Assembly (NCBI RefSeq): GCF_017591435.1
Contig: NC_059269.1
Location: 2,005,378 to 2,069,377 of the forward strand
Direction of reading: 5' to 3'
DNA: 64,000 nt
Source: Portunus trituberculatus
Lineage: Eukaryota; Arthropoda; Malacostraca; Decapoda; Portunidae
A model generated the notes under the pieces. The model saw only the letters and a list, made by a program, of their open reading frames with translations. It ran no database searches and was not told the DNA's origin. The position numbers were made by a program, and so were the translations under genes. This document shows, in pieces, positions 29,401 to 46,426 of the stretch (within the stretch, counting starts at the first letter, position 1; every line of letters begins with the position of its first letter).

Positions 29401-31128
29401 TGTGGTCTAGAGGGAGGGAGAGCGTTATGATGTTGGCGGGAGGTGGTTTAGAGGGAGGGACAGCGTTATGAGGATGGCAGGAGGTGGTTTAGAAGGAGGG
29501 ACGGCGTTATGAGGCTGGCGGGAGGTGGTCTAGAGGGAGGGAGAGAGTTATAAGGCTGGCAGGTGGTCTAGAGGAAGGGATAGCGTTATAAGGCTGGCAG
29601 GAGGTGGTTTAGAGGAAGGGAGAGCGTTATGAGGCAGGCAGGTAGTCTAGAGGAAGGGATAGCGTTATGAGGCTGGCAGGAGGTGATCTAGAGGGAGGGA
29701 GAGCGTTATGAAGCTGGATGGAGGTGGTCTAGAGAGAGGGAGAGCTTTATGAGGCTGGCGGGAGGTGGTTTAGAGGGAGGGAGAGCTTTATGAGGCTGGC
29801 AGGTGGTCAAGAGGGAAAGAGAGCGTTATGAGGCTGGCAGGTAGTCTAGAAGAAGGGATAGCGTTATGAGGCTGACAGGAGATGGTTTAGAGGGAGGGAG
29901 AGCGTTATGAGGCTGGCAGGAGGTGGTTTAGACTTTAGAGGGAGGGAGAGCGTTATGAGGCTGACGGGAGGTGGTTTAGAGGGAGGGATAGCGTTTTGAG
30001 GCTGGCAGGAGGTGGTCTAGAGGGAGAGAGAGCGTTATGAGGCTGGCAGGAGTTGGTCTAGAGGGAAGGAGAGCGTTATGAGGCTGGCGGGAGGTGGTTT
30101 AGAGGGAAGGAGAGCTTTATGAGGCTGGCAGGTCGGTTTAGAGGAGGAGAGCGTTATGAGGCTGGCAGGAGGTGGTCTAAAGGGAGGAGAGCGTTATGAG
30201 GCTGGTGGGAGGTGGTTTAGAGGGAGGGAGAGCTTTATGAGGCTGGCAGGTGGTTTAGAGGAGGGAGAGCGTTATGAGGCAGGCAGGTAGTCTAGAGGAA
30301 GGGATAGCGTTATGAGGCTGGCAGGAGATGGTCTAGAGGAGGGAGAGCGTTATGAGGCTGGCAGGAGGTGGTCTAGAAGGAGGAGAGCATTATGAGGGAG
30401 AGGAGAGTTATGAGGCTGGCAGGAGGTGGTTTAGAGGAGGGAGGTTATGAGGCTGGCAGGAGGTGTTTTAGAAGAGGGAGAGCGTTTGAGGCTGGCAGAG
30501 GAGCGCTTTAGAGGGAGGGAGAGCGTTATGAGGCTGTCAGGTGGTGTAGGGGGAGGGACAGTGTTATAAGGCAGGCAAGAGGTGGTCTAGAGGAGGAGAG
30601 CGTTATGAGGCTTTCAGGTGGTGTAGAGGAAGGGATAGCGTTATGAGGCTGGCAGGAGGTGGCGTTCACTTGGTGTGAGACAGCGTTATGAGGCTGGCAG
30701 GAGGTGGTCTAGAGGGAGGAGAGCGTTATGAGGCTGTCAGGTGGTTTAGAGGGAGGGACAGAGGCTGGCAGGAGGTGGTCTAGAGGAGGGAGAGCGTTAT
30801 GAGGCTGGCAGGAGGTGGTTTAGAGGGAGGAGAGCGTTATGAGGCTGGCAGGAGGTGGTGGTTTAGAGGTGTAGAGGAGGGAGCGTTATGAGGCTGGCAG
30901 GAGGTGGTTTAGAGGAGGAGAGCGTTATTAGGAGGCTAGAGGAGAGAGAGGTCTAGGCTGTCAGTTTAGAGGGGGAGAGCGTTATGAGGCTGGCAGGAGG
31001 TGGTTTAGAGGGAGGGAGAGCGTTATGAGGCTGGCAGGTGGCTAGAGAAGGAGCGTTATGAGGCTGGCAGGAGGTGGTTTAGAGGAGGAGAGCGTTATGA
31101 GGCTGGCAGGAGGTGGTTTAGAGGAGGG
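26460..31128 (+). repeat. Purine-rich minisatellite, copy 2
   Basis: Same unit as 10003-14731. From about 28380 to 30310 the order of variant units follows copy 1 (about 12150-14200). The first 1.9 kb and the last 0.8 kb are irregular, with truncated units such as TGAGCGTTATGAGG. Confidence 0.97.
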
Positions 31129-31742
31129 CAAAACTCAGAAATGCAGGCAAAACAAGTTCATACACTAAGTTTGTTAAAACCTGTTATTTTTGTGTGTTTT
31201 TAAGGTGTTTTATGAAATAAAAAAAATACCTCAATTGAAAATATTGTATCCTGAAGTTAATTTACATTGTTTCACTTTTTAAAACGAGAAATTAATGAAA
31301 ATGAAAATAAGCTAATATAGAGAAATGAAATAAAAGAAAGAAAACGTGTTATTTTAGTGATTTTCAGCTTTTCATATACTAAAACACAGAAATGCATTTA
31401 GATGGCGAATATAAACAAAATTTGTTTAAAAAAATTAAATATGTAAAAAGATGGGATACTTTTTTTTCCAGCATTTTATGCACCGAAACTAAAAAATGCA
31501 GCCAAATTAGTTTGTTTACAATATTTGCTAAAACATTTTTTTTTATATATTTGTAAGATGTTTATATAGAAAAAAAAATATCTCAATATAATATATTGTA
31601 TATTGAAATAATTTTAAAGCTTTATGCTTCAAAACGAGAGAATTAATGAAAACAAGCCAATATCGAAAAAAATTAAAAACAATAAAATATGTTATTTAAG
31701 TGGTTTCCTACTTTTTTTTTTATGCACGAAAACACACTCATA

Positions 31743-31809
<67 letters not shown>

Positions 31810-33000
31810 GATAAAAACGGAAAAAGCGCATATACACACTATTTGTGTAAGGAACTGAAAAGTGTAAAAAAATGGGTTATTTTGGTGTTTTCCATAATTT
31901 TACGCACCAAAACTCAGAAATGCAGGCAAAACAAAAATACAGACAGTATTTTTTAAAAGTTATTATTTATATGTTTTTGGAGTTTTATGAAAATTTTGTA
32001 TATACAAGTCGTTTTACATTGTTACACTTTAAAACGAGGAAATTTATGAAAATAACCCAATATAGAGAAATGAAAGAAAAATAACAAAAAATTGCTATTT
32101 TAGTGGTTTTTAACTTTTTATGCACCAAATGCAGGTAAAAAGCGTAATTACACATTATTCGTTTAAGGAAGTAAAGTATGTAAATAAAATTTGTGGTTTA
32201 CAGCATTTTATGCAACAAAACTGAGAAAAGCAGAGAAAACAAGTATATACACTATATTTGTTAAAACGTCTTATTTATGTGTTTTTAAGATTTTTCTGAA
32301 AAAAAAACTATTTCGATTGAAATTTTTGTAATAATAATAGAGAAACGAAATAAAAGTAACAAACACGTGTTATTTTAGTGGGTTTTTAGCTTTTTGTACA
32401 CCGAAGCACAAAAATGCAGGCAAAAAGCATATATACACTCTATTTGTTTAAGGAAATGAAATATATCTAAAAAAAACAATCGGTTATTTTTGTTGTTTAC
32501 AGCATTTTTGGCACAAAAAACTCAGAAAATCAGTCAAAACAAGTATATACACTATATTTGTTAAAAATTCTTATTTTCTGAAAAAAACCTAATTGAAAAC
32601 TCATTGTCCCTAAAACCGATAAAACTGATGAAAAGAAGCTAAGATAGAAAAAAAATAAAAGCAGAAATAAAGTCTACTAAAGTAGACTTTAGCTTTTCTG
32701 CACCAAAACACAGAAATGCAAGCAAATCGCGTATATAAACACGATTTGTTTAAGGAACTAATATATGTAAAAAATGTGTTATTTTGTTTTTTTTCAGCAT
32801 TTTATGCACCAAAACTCAAAACTGCTAGCAAAATAATTTTCTACACAATAAATGTTAAACCGTCTTATTTATATGTTTTAAGGAGTTTTATGAAAAGAAA
32901 AAAAAAACTATCTCCATTGACAATTTTATATATTGAAATAATTTCATCAATACATTTACTAAAATATTACAATAAAAAAAACATTAAAATGAAATAATTT
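31129..33000 (+). repeat. AT-rich satellite, about 5.5 monomers of 295-350 bp
   Basis: The phrase AAAACTCAGAAATGCAGGCA, more or less mutated, begins at about 31133, 31484, 31909, 32218, 32518 and 32811. Each monomer is itself two related halves, marked by CACCAAAACTCAG and CACCAAAACACAG. An (AC)n expansion (31745-31807) lengthens one monomer. One more piece lies at 44986-45415. Short frames in it (31872, 32716) are not convincing genes. Confidence 0.85.
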
Positions 33001-33043
33001 CACCAATAATTTAATGCATTTCATAGTTCTATGCCAAACCACG

Positions 33044-35998
<2,955 letters not shown>

Positions 35999-36097
35999 GC
36001 GCCAAATGAGTTAGCGCCAAAATAACGAGCGCCAAAATAGCTTATCGCCAAAACGGCGGCGCCAAAACGTCTGCGCCAAAACGACGGCACCAAAACA
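35999..36097 (+). repeat. Seven phased GCGCCAAAA motifs
   Basis: Motifs (variants TCGCCAAAA and GCACCAAAA) begin at 35999, 36014, 36029, 36045, 36059, 36073 and 36087, a spacing of 14-16 bp. GCGCCAAA also fits the E2F consensus TTTSSCGC read on the other strand. Their position at the edge of the inserted block suggests subterminal transposase-binding repeats. Confidence 0.85.
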
Positions 36098-36106
36098 TCC
36101 TGTTCC

Positions 36107-36295
36107 GGGAGAGAGTTGGTGTAGAGGGAGGGAGACCGTTATGAGGCTGGCAGGAGGAGGTCTAGATGGAGGGACAGCGTTATGAGGCTGGCAGGAGGTA
36201 GTCTAGAGGGAGAGACAGCATTATGAGAGTATCAGGAGGTGGTCTAGAGGGAGGGGCAGCATTATGAGACTGGCAGGAGGTGGTCTAGAGGGTCT
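36107..36295 (+). repeat. Residual minisatellite units after the insertion
   Basis: About 4.5 units with GTTATGAGGCTGGCAGGAGG, the same unit as at 26460-31128. They mark the right side of the interrupted array. Confidence 0.93.
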
Positions 36296-36830
36296 AGGTC
36301 GGATTTTTTCCCGGCGACGCCCCCTTCCCTCAGAGTGCAAGTGCGCCAGCCTCGGTGGGTAAATAACAACAGGGAGAGGCGCGGTGCGATGGTGAATGCG
36401 CCTCACGTCAGCCGGCGCCGCGTCTTCACAAAAACAACTTGTGTTAAAACACGCCTAACAAAGCCAGGCGGTTCCTTTACCTGCGATATATAATAGCAGT
36501 AAATGATCCCACCCACCACCACCCACATCCTACCTTCCTCACCCCTTTCTTGCCGCTCCCCTGCCCCACCCGTCCCCCTCCCCGCCCTCATGCAGTCCTA
36601 TACTCTCTCCAGTTACCTCCCCATCTCTTTCAGTCTTCCTCCGCCCTCCTCCTATCGCCAGACTACCCCTACAGCCTCCTCCGCTTCCCAAACCAGCCGC
36701 CTCCTCTTCCCTGTACATTCGCTCCCCCGTCAAAACATAATCCATTAGACATTTCCATTGAAAGTTAAGGTGGAGGGAGGCGGAACACTCAGCGGGGCTG
36801 ATGGGGTGATGGGGCCGCACTATTGCTCTT
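36296..36830 (+). other. GC-rich segment, no gene identified
   Basis: CpG-containing at 36310-36425 (GTCAGCCGGCGCCGCG), then pyrimidine-rich (CCACCACCCACATCC and similar) to 36730. Several open frames overlap on both strands without recognisable domains. It could be a promoter-proximal region, but nothing downstream supports this. Confidence 0.4.
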
Positions 36831-38110
36831 ACCACATGATAAGTGAGAGCTCCACAACGACCTGTGTTGAGCTTAACGATTTTTTTTTTTCTGACATGGT
36901 TAGAAATTGTCATGTTGGCTCTATGGATTAAGATTGTGCAGCGCATTTTTTATATCTATTATTGACTTAACCTTCATTACCAGCTCTTATCATGAAGAGT
37001 AAACGAAATCGTTAAGCTTTTCTTCCGGTTTTGTTGGATATTGATATTGTTTCTATGCATTAAGATAGAGCAATAGTGGTAGATGTTTTCTTTTCATTAT
37101 TTGAAAGATTTGCTTGGCAAAATAACAAGAAACAAGAGAGAGATCAGCATATATAAGATAATATTTCACAGATTAATGTAGACATTTTTTTCCCCTTTTG
37201 TTAAGTGTTTACGAATAATGACACACCTCTATGCAAGGTTCACACGCATTTTTCTCTTATCCATTAGTGACTTTTACAGACACGCAGCTTTCATTATTAG
37301 TAAACGAAATCATTAAGCCTCTGGCGCGGTTTTAAGTGGCGAAAAGTAACCGTGCCACGCAGAGTCCAAGTGAAGATTCTCTGAAGGGTTGGCCGCAGCG
37401 CCGGGGCTTGTCCTGGCTGAAAATAATGCCCGGTATGTTGGTTGCAGCTCGGCGGGACGTGATGATCGATAATTGCACCTGTTTGTCCTTGTCAACACGG
37501 GAAGGAACGTGGAAGGTGCTTGCCTCTGCTCTAAGTGTGTCTTTGTTTGCTCCACGGGGGAAAAAAGTCACCTGCTACATCGTGTATACGCTAGTGGCGG
37601 GTGAGGGGGACGGGTGAGGTGAGGGTGAGAGTGAAGGTGAGGAGTGAAAGGTATGAGGCATTGGTGTGGGGTATGGGGGATGACGGGAGAAGGGTGGTGG
37701 GTGAGGGGTACCTACCCTAAGCTGAAGCACAGTGGAGGACCGTCAAGAATCTAAACTTCCTGTATGTTAAGTGAATGGTCCACTATTGAAGCTGCAACTT
37801 CTCTGTTCTGTAGCGGTGACATTATGTTGATAGATCACCAACGGGGAAATGCACAAAAGGACTTGGATACGCCGTTAATGCATTCATAGCAAAACCTGTT
37901 TCATGCAGAGTTTACGGATTTTTTTTTTTTTTATCTATCTGTCTGTGTGTGTGCATGTGTCTGTTAATCTGTAATTCACGTTTTCTTTTCTTTACGTACA
38001 AAAGAGGTTGGGAAAGCCTCTTTAGGAATCTAGTTCAAAAGATTGTAGAATTTGACAATTTCATTTCAAAACTATGGTGATACTTGTTGTTTGAAATAGT
38101 TCAAGTTACA
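36831..38110 (+). other. Unclassified spacer with two diverged 130-bp repeats
   Basis: AGTAAACGAAATCGTTAAGC at about 36997 recurs with one mismatch at about 37300, each preceded by related text, so there are two diverged copies of a roughly 130-bp unit. A CG-rich stretch at 37320-37620 contains short open frames on both strands that I do not recognise. Bases 37620-38110 show nothing. Confidence 0.5.
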
Positions 38111-39010
38111 GGAAGATGGTGTTACGACCTTCAAACAGCCTGACCCAGTGCCCTCAAGGAGCTGTGGGCACCAGTCACTGATTAGGTTAATCACTCTTAT
38201 TAAATACAAAAATTAAGATAAGTAGTCAAGAGTGACTTGGCTTCAATGCAACGGTTCTTAACGCAAAAGGCTGTTTAATGGTGTAACAGAACTGAAAAAC
38301 TAATAATAAGGAAAGGTTAAGAGAAATAATTTAAATCTTTAACTAATTTATTAACAAAAATAAGCAAAGTTAACTTAACAACAAACAAAATTAAACTTAA
38401 GGCCCGTGGATAGTTAAAAGTATAGTAATCACATCAAAATAGAGAAAATAATAGCACTCACAAAAATATAGAATCACAAAATATAAGAAATCAGGTAAAT
38501 AAGTTTAACCTAACTGCTCAATACTGAAATAAGTCACCCGTGGGGGTGTCAACACACCTGCAGCTCAACACCACATACACAACAAAAGAAATAACTCATT
38601 AGTGCCAAGAATATAATAAATAAGCTGCTTAAGGGTGAAAAGAGCATAATGTGAGACCACAAAAATAAATAAATAAGTACCACACTTACTAGAAGTAATA
38701 AGTAAACAAATTCACCACACACTTGCCCTCCCCTATGGCTGGTACACACAATAATGAGTAAATCACCACAAATAATATGATTGTTAGGTAATACAACCAT
38801 AATAAACACCCAAAATCTCTCTTGGCTTATCAACTCATAAAATGGCCGTCATCCCTGGCGTCCCTCTACGCCACACAAAGATAAATCACCAAAAATACCA
38901 GATAACTCCCAAAACACCCAAAATATTCATACGTCAAAAAACACAGTGACTTAAATAAGTGCCAAGGAGAACCAGAATCCCTACAATCAGAGAAATAAGG
39001 AGTAAGATAC
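38111..39010 (+). other. AT-rich segment, unclassified
   Basis: Begins near TGTTACGACCTTC, is strongly A-rich from 38280 and abuts the CR1-like LINE. It may be an LTR or non-autonomous element, but no partner copy, tRNA-primer site or coding remains are visible. Confidence 0.3.
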
Positions 39011-39023
39011 TCAGCCAGAGACT

Positions 39024-39046
39024 ACAGCTACTCTGAGAGTAGCTGT
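39024..39046 (+). other. 23-bp near-perfect palindrome in the LINE 5' UTR
   Basis: ACAGCTACTCT and its exact reverse complement are separated by one G. It lies close to the inferred 5' end of the CR1-like element. Confidence 0.8.
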
Positions 39047-39387
39047 GGTGGCGAGTGGACGTGTTGTGTGTGCGCTCCGTTTCTGGCTGTGGTTTTTATA
39101 GTTAGCGAGTGGTGTTTGTGCTTGGTGTCTGTGTGTGGTGCTTTTGAGTGTTAGTGAAGTGAAAGTGTGTACTGCAAGTGTTAGATTAGAGTGAAATAGT
39201 GGTTAGAATCAGTGTTTATGAGTTAAAAGTATTTTTGTAGAGCGAGAAGACTAGGCTTGTAACCGTCAAGTTGACCTTGAAAGAGGATTAGTTGACCTCA
39301 CTTAGGCCCTCCCACCACCGCGGTTCCCCCACCCCGCCGTCACCTAGTATTTTTATTTGTTCGTGAGTTAACATATTGTAAATTAGT

Positions 39388-40524
39388 ATGGCGGTAGCTA
39401 CTGAGGTATATCAGAGTGTGATTGAGTGCGTGAAAGAGAGTGTTGAGGTGGGATTGGGAGAGTTTGTTGTGTGTGAGATGTGTGGGCACGACAGGAAGGT
39501 CGTTGACTTTTCTGAGTGTATGGTGTGTAGGCTCAAGAGCGAGAATTTAGTTCTTTCTCTTGAGCACCGAGAATTGCGAGAGGAAATCAGAAAGCTAAGT
39601 GAGGGGAAAAGTGCGAACGAAGTTCTCATCTTTGAATTGAAGGAGGAGGTTAAGAGGCTTGAGGAGGCAGTGGAAACAATTAGGCAGGAGATCAGTGTTA
39701 GGCCGAAGGTTGGACCTTCTGAGGGCGACAGGGTGGCTTGGCCCTCTGTCGGGAAGAGCAGAATGGGGAAGAGGGAGCAGGCGAGCCAGACTGGGAAAGA
39801 TAGTAGTCAGGATAGGCAGAGATGGCAGGTTGCGAGGGGAAGGAAAGCGGAGACAGTTAGGGAGGATAAGACTAAACCTGTTGAGTGTGAAAATAGGTTC
39901 GGTTTGTTGGAGGGGGAGGGGGAGAGTGAGAGTGGAGTGAATGAAGTGGTTGTGGTGAGTGAAAGGAGAAAGAAGGGGGTAGAGGAGAGGAGGAGGATGG
40001 TTGTGCCTAGCACACCTCAGGTGTGTGTGGTGGGTGACTCTCAGGTTAGGTATTTAGATAGCACTTTCTGTGGGAAAGACAGGGATAGGAGGACGAACGT
40101 GTGTATGCCTGGTGCAGGTGTGAAGGCAGTGAGTGAGGAGGTGCAGAAGAGGGTTGGGGGGATGGAGAGGGAGGGTGTAGTAGTTTTGCATGTAGGTGGG
40201 AACGATGTCAGAGCAGGTGGGTCGGAGGAGTTAGTGGCAAGATTTCGGGAAATGTTAGGCAAGATAAGGGAGAGTGGTAGGAGGTGTGTAGTGTCAGGAA
40301 TCTTGCCTCGTGTGTATGTTAGCAGGGAATGGTTGTCTAGAGCCATTGGTGTGAATGCTCGGGTAAAAGGGATGTGTAAGGATGTGGGTGTCAGCTTTGT
40401 GGATGTATGGGATAGGTTCTATGGGCGAAGGGATTTGTATGCTAGGGATGGTGTGCATCTGAGTAGGAAGGGTGTGGATGTGCTGAGTGGATGTCTGGAG
40501 GGGGGGAGTTGGGATGGAGGGTAG
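39388..40524 (+). CDS. CR1-like LINE ORF1, SGNH-hydrolase domain protein, intact
   Basis: 378 codons from ATG to TAG without a break. Residues 29-47 carry CX2C and CX2C pairs (CEMC, CMVC), a possible zinc-binding module. Residues about 50-105 are rich in Leu/Glu/Lys heptads and probably a coiled coil. A charged linker follows (105-205). Residues about 210-375 form an SGNH domain: VVGDSQVRYL (catalytic Ser218), LHVGGNDVR (block III, Asn272) and ARDGVHLS (Asp354, His357). All catalytic residues of the family are present. The role of this esterase in CR1 retrotransposition is not settled; the protein would act with the ORF1 RNA particle. The ATG at 39388 is the first in frame after the leader. 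Short in-frame-free spacing of about 100 bases separates it from ORF2. Confidence 0.9.
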   Translation: MAVATEVYQSVIECVKESVEVGLGEFVVCEMCGHDRKVVDFSECMVCRLKSENLVLSLEHRELREEIRKLSEGKSANEVLIFELKEEVKRLEEAVETIRQEISVRPKVGPSEGDRVAWPSVGKSRMGKREQASQTGKDSSQDRQRWQVARGRKAETVREDKTKPVECENRFGLLEGEGESESGVNEVVVVSERRKKGVEERRRMVVPSTPQVCVVGDSQVRYLDSTFCGKDRDRRTNVCMPGAGVKAVSEEVQKRVGGMEREGVVVLHVGGNDVRAGGSEELVARFREMLGKIRESGRRCVVSGILPRVYVSREWLSRAIGVNARVKGMCKDVGVSFVDVWDRFYGRRDLYARDGVHLSRKGVDVLSGCLEGGSWDGG

Positions 40525-40620
40525 GGGGGTGAGGTAGCAAATGCATTCCAGAAGAAAGATGCTAGACATAAATTAGATAGGATAAACAGAGATAGTGAAA
40601 AGATTAGGAAAGATTTCCAG

Positions 40621-43300
40621 GTGCAAATAGGAGAGAATAAGATTAGGACTCCAAATAAGGAGACAGCATCTAGGAAGGTAGCAAGACTTAAATGTTTTTA
40701 TGTAAATGCCAGGAGTCTTAGGAACAAGAAGGACGAGTTATCTAGTTATATAGTTGAGGAGGACCTAGAAGTTGTATGTGTCACAGAGGCATGGGTAAAT
40801 GAGGAAAAGTTTAGGGAAAATAGGAAAGAATATGAAGTAGATGGATACATTATGTATTTACACCAGAGAATTGGTAGGATAGGCGGAGGAGTAGTTATTT
40901 ATGTAAAAAAAAATCCTTCATTTCCAGTCAGGTTAATGGTATTAAGGTAGATAACAGAGTAGAGTCCTTATGGCTGGATGTTAGAGTAAACAAAAGTAAG
41001 GTTATTAGAGTAGGAGCTTTTTATAGGCCACCTAACCAGTCAGCAGATGTAGACAACCTTATGGTAGATGAGATAAATAGGGGGTGTACTAGTCAGACAA
41101 TTATCTTAGGGGATTTTAATCTTAAATCAGTAAACTGGGAGAGGATGGTAGGAGATGCTAGTGAAAATAAGTTTATGGAAATTTTTCAGGATAACTATTT
41201 AGTGCAGATGGTAGATAAACCTACTAGGGGGGAGGAAGGTTTTAGACATAGTACTAACAAATATTGAGCATTGTTTAAAGGAAGTTGAGGTAGGAGAGAC
41301 TTTAGCAAACAGTGACCATCATATAATTAGATTTATCATTAATTCCAGTAGGGATAATATAGTGAATAAGACTAGAGTCCCAAACTATCAGAAAGGCAAT
41401 TATGGTAGGTTACGTCAGTTATTAGGAGAGGTAAACTGGGAAGATAATTTTGGAAATAAAACTGCACAGGAGATGTGGGATATTTTTAAGGTTGTAGTAA
41501 AGGGTATAGTGATGCAGTGTATCCCTTACAAAGATATAAGGCAGAGAAACAGGAAGCCATTATGGTGGACTCATGAGATAGGTAGCCAGATCAGAGAGAA
41601 GAAGAGGGCATACAGAGAGTTGCAGAAAAGTGGGAAGATGTAGATTTGATTAGGTACAGACAGGTCAGGGATGATTTGAGTAAGGTTATAAAAAAAGTAA
41701 AAGGCAGGCAGAGATAAAACTAGCTAGAGCTGGGAGTAAAGATCCCAAAAAATTATATAGTTATTACAAGGTCAGTGATAAAAGAAATAAGGATAGGATT
41801 GGACCACTCAGAAAAGATGGTGTAGTAGTGGATCAAAATGAAGACATAGTAGAATTATTGAATAAACAATTTTCTTCAGTATTTACTAGGGAAAGAATAG
41901 GAAATCCTGTCACAAACAGTGCGACGAGTAGTTTAAGAGCTTTAGAAAATATTGATATAAAACCGGGAATTATTAGGAAATTTATTCTTGAACTAGACGA
42001 TAGGAAAGCCAGTGGTCCTGATGAGCTACATGCCAGAGTACTTAGGGAGGGTGTAGACAGTATTTCTGAAGCACTTAAGTTAATCTTTGAAAGATCACTT
42101 AGGTTTGCTGAGATACCTCAGGACTGGAAGTTAGCTAATGTTACTCCAATATTTAAAAAAGGTAGGAAGGATGATGCGAATAATTATAGACCGATCAGTT
42201 TAACTAGTATAGTATGTAAGATACTAGAGAAAATCATTAAGGGTAGTATTTGGGAGCATTTAAATGAGAATAGATTAATTAGAGATACCAAACATGGCTT
42301 TAGATCAGGGAGGTCCTGTCTTACAAATTTGCTCGATATCTTAAAATATATTACCAAGGAGTTAGATGATGGAAATAGCATAGATGTTATATATCTAGTT
42401 TTTAGCAAGGCGTTTGATAAGGTACCGCATAGGAGGCTAGTGTACAAATTGAGACTACATGGGATAGGGGGTAGGTTAGTTGATTGGATTAGTGAATGGC
42501 TTTCTGATAGGAAACAGAGAGTAGTATTAAATGGGGCAATGTCTGAGTGGAAGGAAGTGGTTAGTGGGGTACCCCAAGGATCAGTGCTAGGACCTCTTCT
42601 TTTCTTGGTGTACATTAACGATTTAGATATAGGAATTCGTAGCAAAGTATCAAAGTTTGCAGATGATACTAAGATAGCATGTGCAGTACAGGGTGAAAAG
42701 GACAATTACAGAATACAACGAGACCTGGACAGGCTGATAGCATGGGCAGACAGGTGGCAGATGGAGTTTAATTCTGATAAGTGTCAGGTTATGCATCTAG
42801 GTAAAGACAACACAAACTTTAACTATGAGATGGAGGGATGTTGGCTAGAGGCAGTAGAGGAAGGAAAGGATTTAGGAGTAGTGATAGACAGGACTATGAA
42901 ATTTTCAAAGCAATGTTTAGAAGCAAGAAATAGGGCAAATAGGATCCTGGGTTTTATAAATAGAAATGTTAGTTATAAAAGTAAGGAAGTGGTGCGTAGC
43001 TTATATAATTCCTATGTTAGGCCCCATTTAGAGTATTGCATACAGGCCTGGTCACCCCACTATAGGCAGGATATCAACATGTTAGAAGCAGTTTAGAGAA
43101 GAGCAACTAGGATGATACCAGCATTAAAGCGCCTGGAGTACAGAGATAGATTAAAGGAATTAAACATGTTTTCATTTGAGAGGAGATGTATAAGAGGGGA
43201 TATGATAGAGTTATTTAAAATGTTCTCAGATACAAACTACATAGATGTGAGATCTTTCTTTACCTTAGAGGAGGAAATAGAACTAGAAATCATGGCAGGA
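40621..43300 (+). pseudogene. CR1-like LINE ORF2, endonuclease + RT, broken
   Basis: Endonuclease pieces: KCFYVNARSLRNKKDEL, VCVTEAWVNEE, IILGDFNLKSVNW and SDHHIIRF. The RT is open over 41712-43093: RKASGPDELHARVLRE, NNYRPISLTSIVCKILEK, KHGFRSGRSCLTNLLD, GVPQGSVLGPLLF and KFADDTKIA, then a tail with YNSYVRPHLEYCIQAWSPH. Motif A reads IYLVFSKAFDKVPH; the aspartate expected after IYL is valine (GTT at 42398-42400). Frame changes occur near 40912 (A run), 41240, 41637 and 41705, and TAG at 43094-43096 interrupts the tail. Inactive as an RT. Confidence 0.9.
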
Positions 43301-43305
43301 AGATT

Positions 43306-44985
<1,680 letters not shown>

Positions 44986-45415
44986 TAATTTGCTGGTTTT
45001 CAGGTTTTTATGCAGTAAAACTTAGTTATGCAAGAAAAAAAACTATATAAAGAATATTTGTTAAAGGAAGCGATATATGGAGAAAACTAGGATATTTCGT
45101 TGTTTTCCATCATTTGGTAACCACAATTCAGAAATGCAAGCAAAACAAGTATATACACTATACTTTGTTAAAACGTCTTATTTATGTTTTGAAGGTGTTT
45201 TATGAAAGAAAATATCTCGATTGAAATCTTTCATACTCAAGTAATTTTACATTGTCATGCTTCAAATCTATAAGATTGATAAAAATAAGCCAATATAGAA
45301 AAGAAAAATTAAAGGAACAAAAGCGTGTTACTTTAATAGTTTCCACCTTTATCTGCACCAAATCATAGAAATCCAAGTAGAGCGCGTATATATACTTTCT
45401 TAGTTTGTATAGATT
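44986..45415 (+). repeat. AT-rich satellite, second locus
   Basis: About 1.4 monomers of the 31129-33000 satellite in the same orientation: CAGAAATGCAAGCAAAACAA, then AAAACGTCTTATTTATG, then a half-unit. It abuts the inverted third copy. Confidence 0.85.
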
Positions 45416-45419
45416 TAGT

Positions 45420-45978
<559 letters not shown>

Positions 45979-46426
45979 TAATGAAGAATACTAGTATCAA
46001 CGAAAGCAGAATATGCCAAGAGTACTAGTAGTGTAGTAGAGGGAGGCGGCCTTTAGGGGTGCGGGTCCTGCCCGTTGTTTCTTCTATACTGAGCCATCGC
46101 CAATACCTCAGTAGAGATATTTGTTATACAATATGGGCTTTTTACGGGGTTCTACGGGCCAAAAGAGGTATTTTGGGAGCCATCTATCTGGAATCCCACA
46201 CCTTAAAGAACCCTTACCCCAAGTGAATGCCGTTTTTACCCTCCGACCGTGGCCAATATTCAAACACATGAGTTTACAGACCCCTGGGCTACGAAAACGC
46301 CCGTGATTCCGCTCTTCTTCTCTCTTTTTTATCTATATGCTTCCATTCTTCTTATTTTCTTTGAGGACTTTGGTAATAGTGAATTGGCAATAAAATTTAC
46401 TAATATCAGCGAAAGCAGGATAGGCC

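Larger units (their letters stand above)
39011..43305 (+). mobile_element. CR1-like LINE with SGNH-type ORF1
   Basis: A 5' UTR of about 370 bases precedes an intact ORF1 and a broken endonuclease/RT ORF2. ORF1 proteins with an SGNH/GDSL esterase domain are typical of the CR1 group. The 3' end is truncated: protein similarity stops near 43305 (about residue IMAGRFEA), before any 3' UTR. Confidence 0.88.

Noticed and set aside
36539..36946. Arg/Gly-rich frame in the GC-rich block
   Set aside because: Overlapping frames on both strands of similar length, no domain, no splice-site context that I could defend.
38118..39010. LTR retrotransposon or solo LTR
   Set aside because: Starts TGTTACGACC, but no matching second LTR, primer-binding site, polypurine tract or target duplication was seen.
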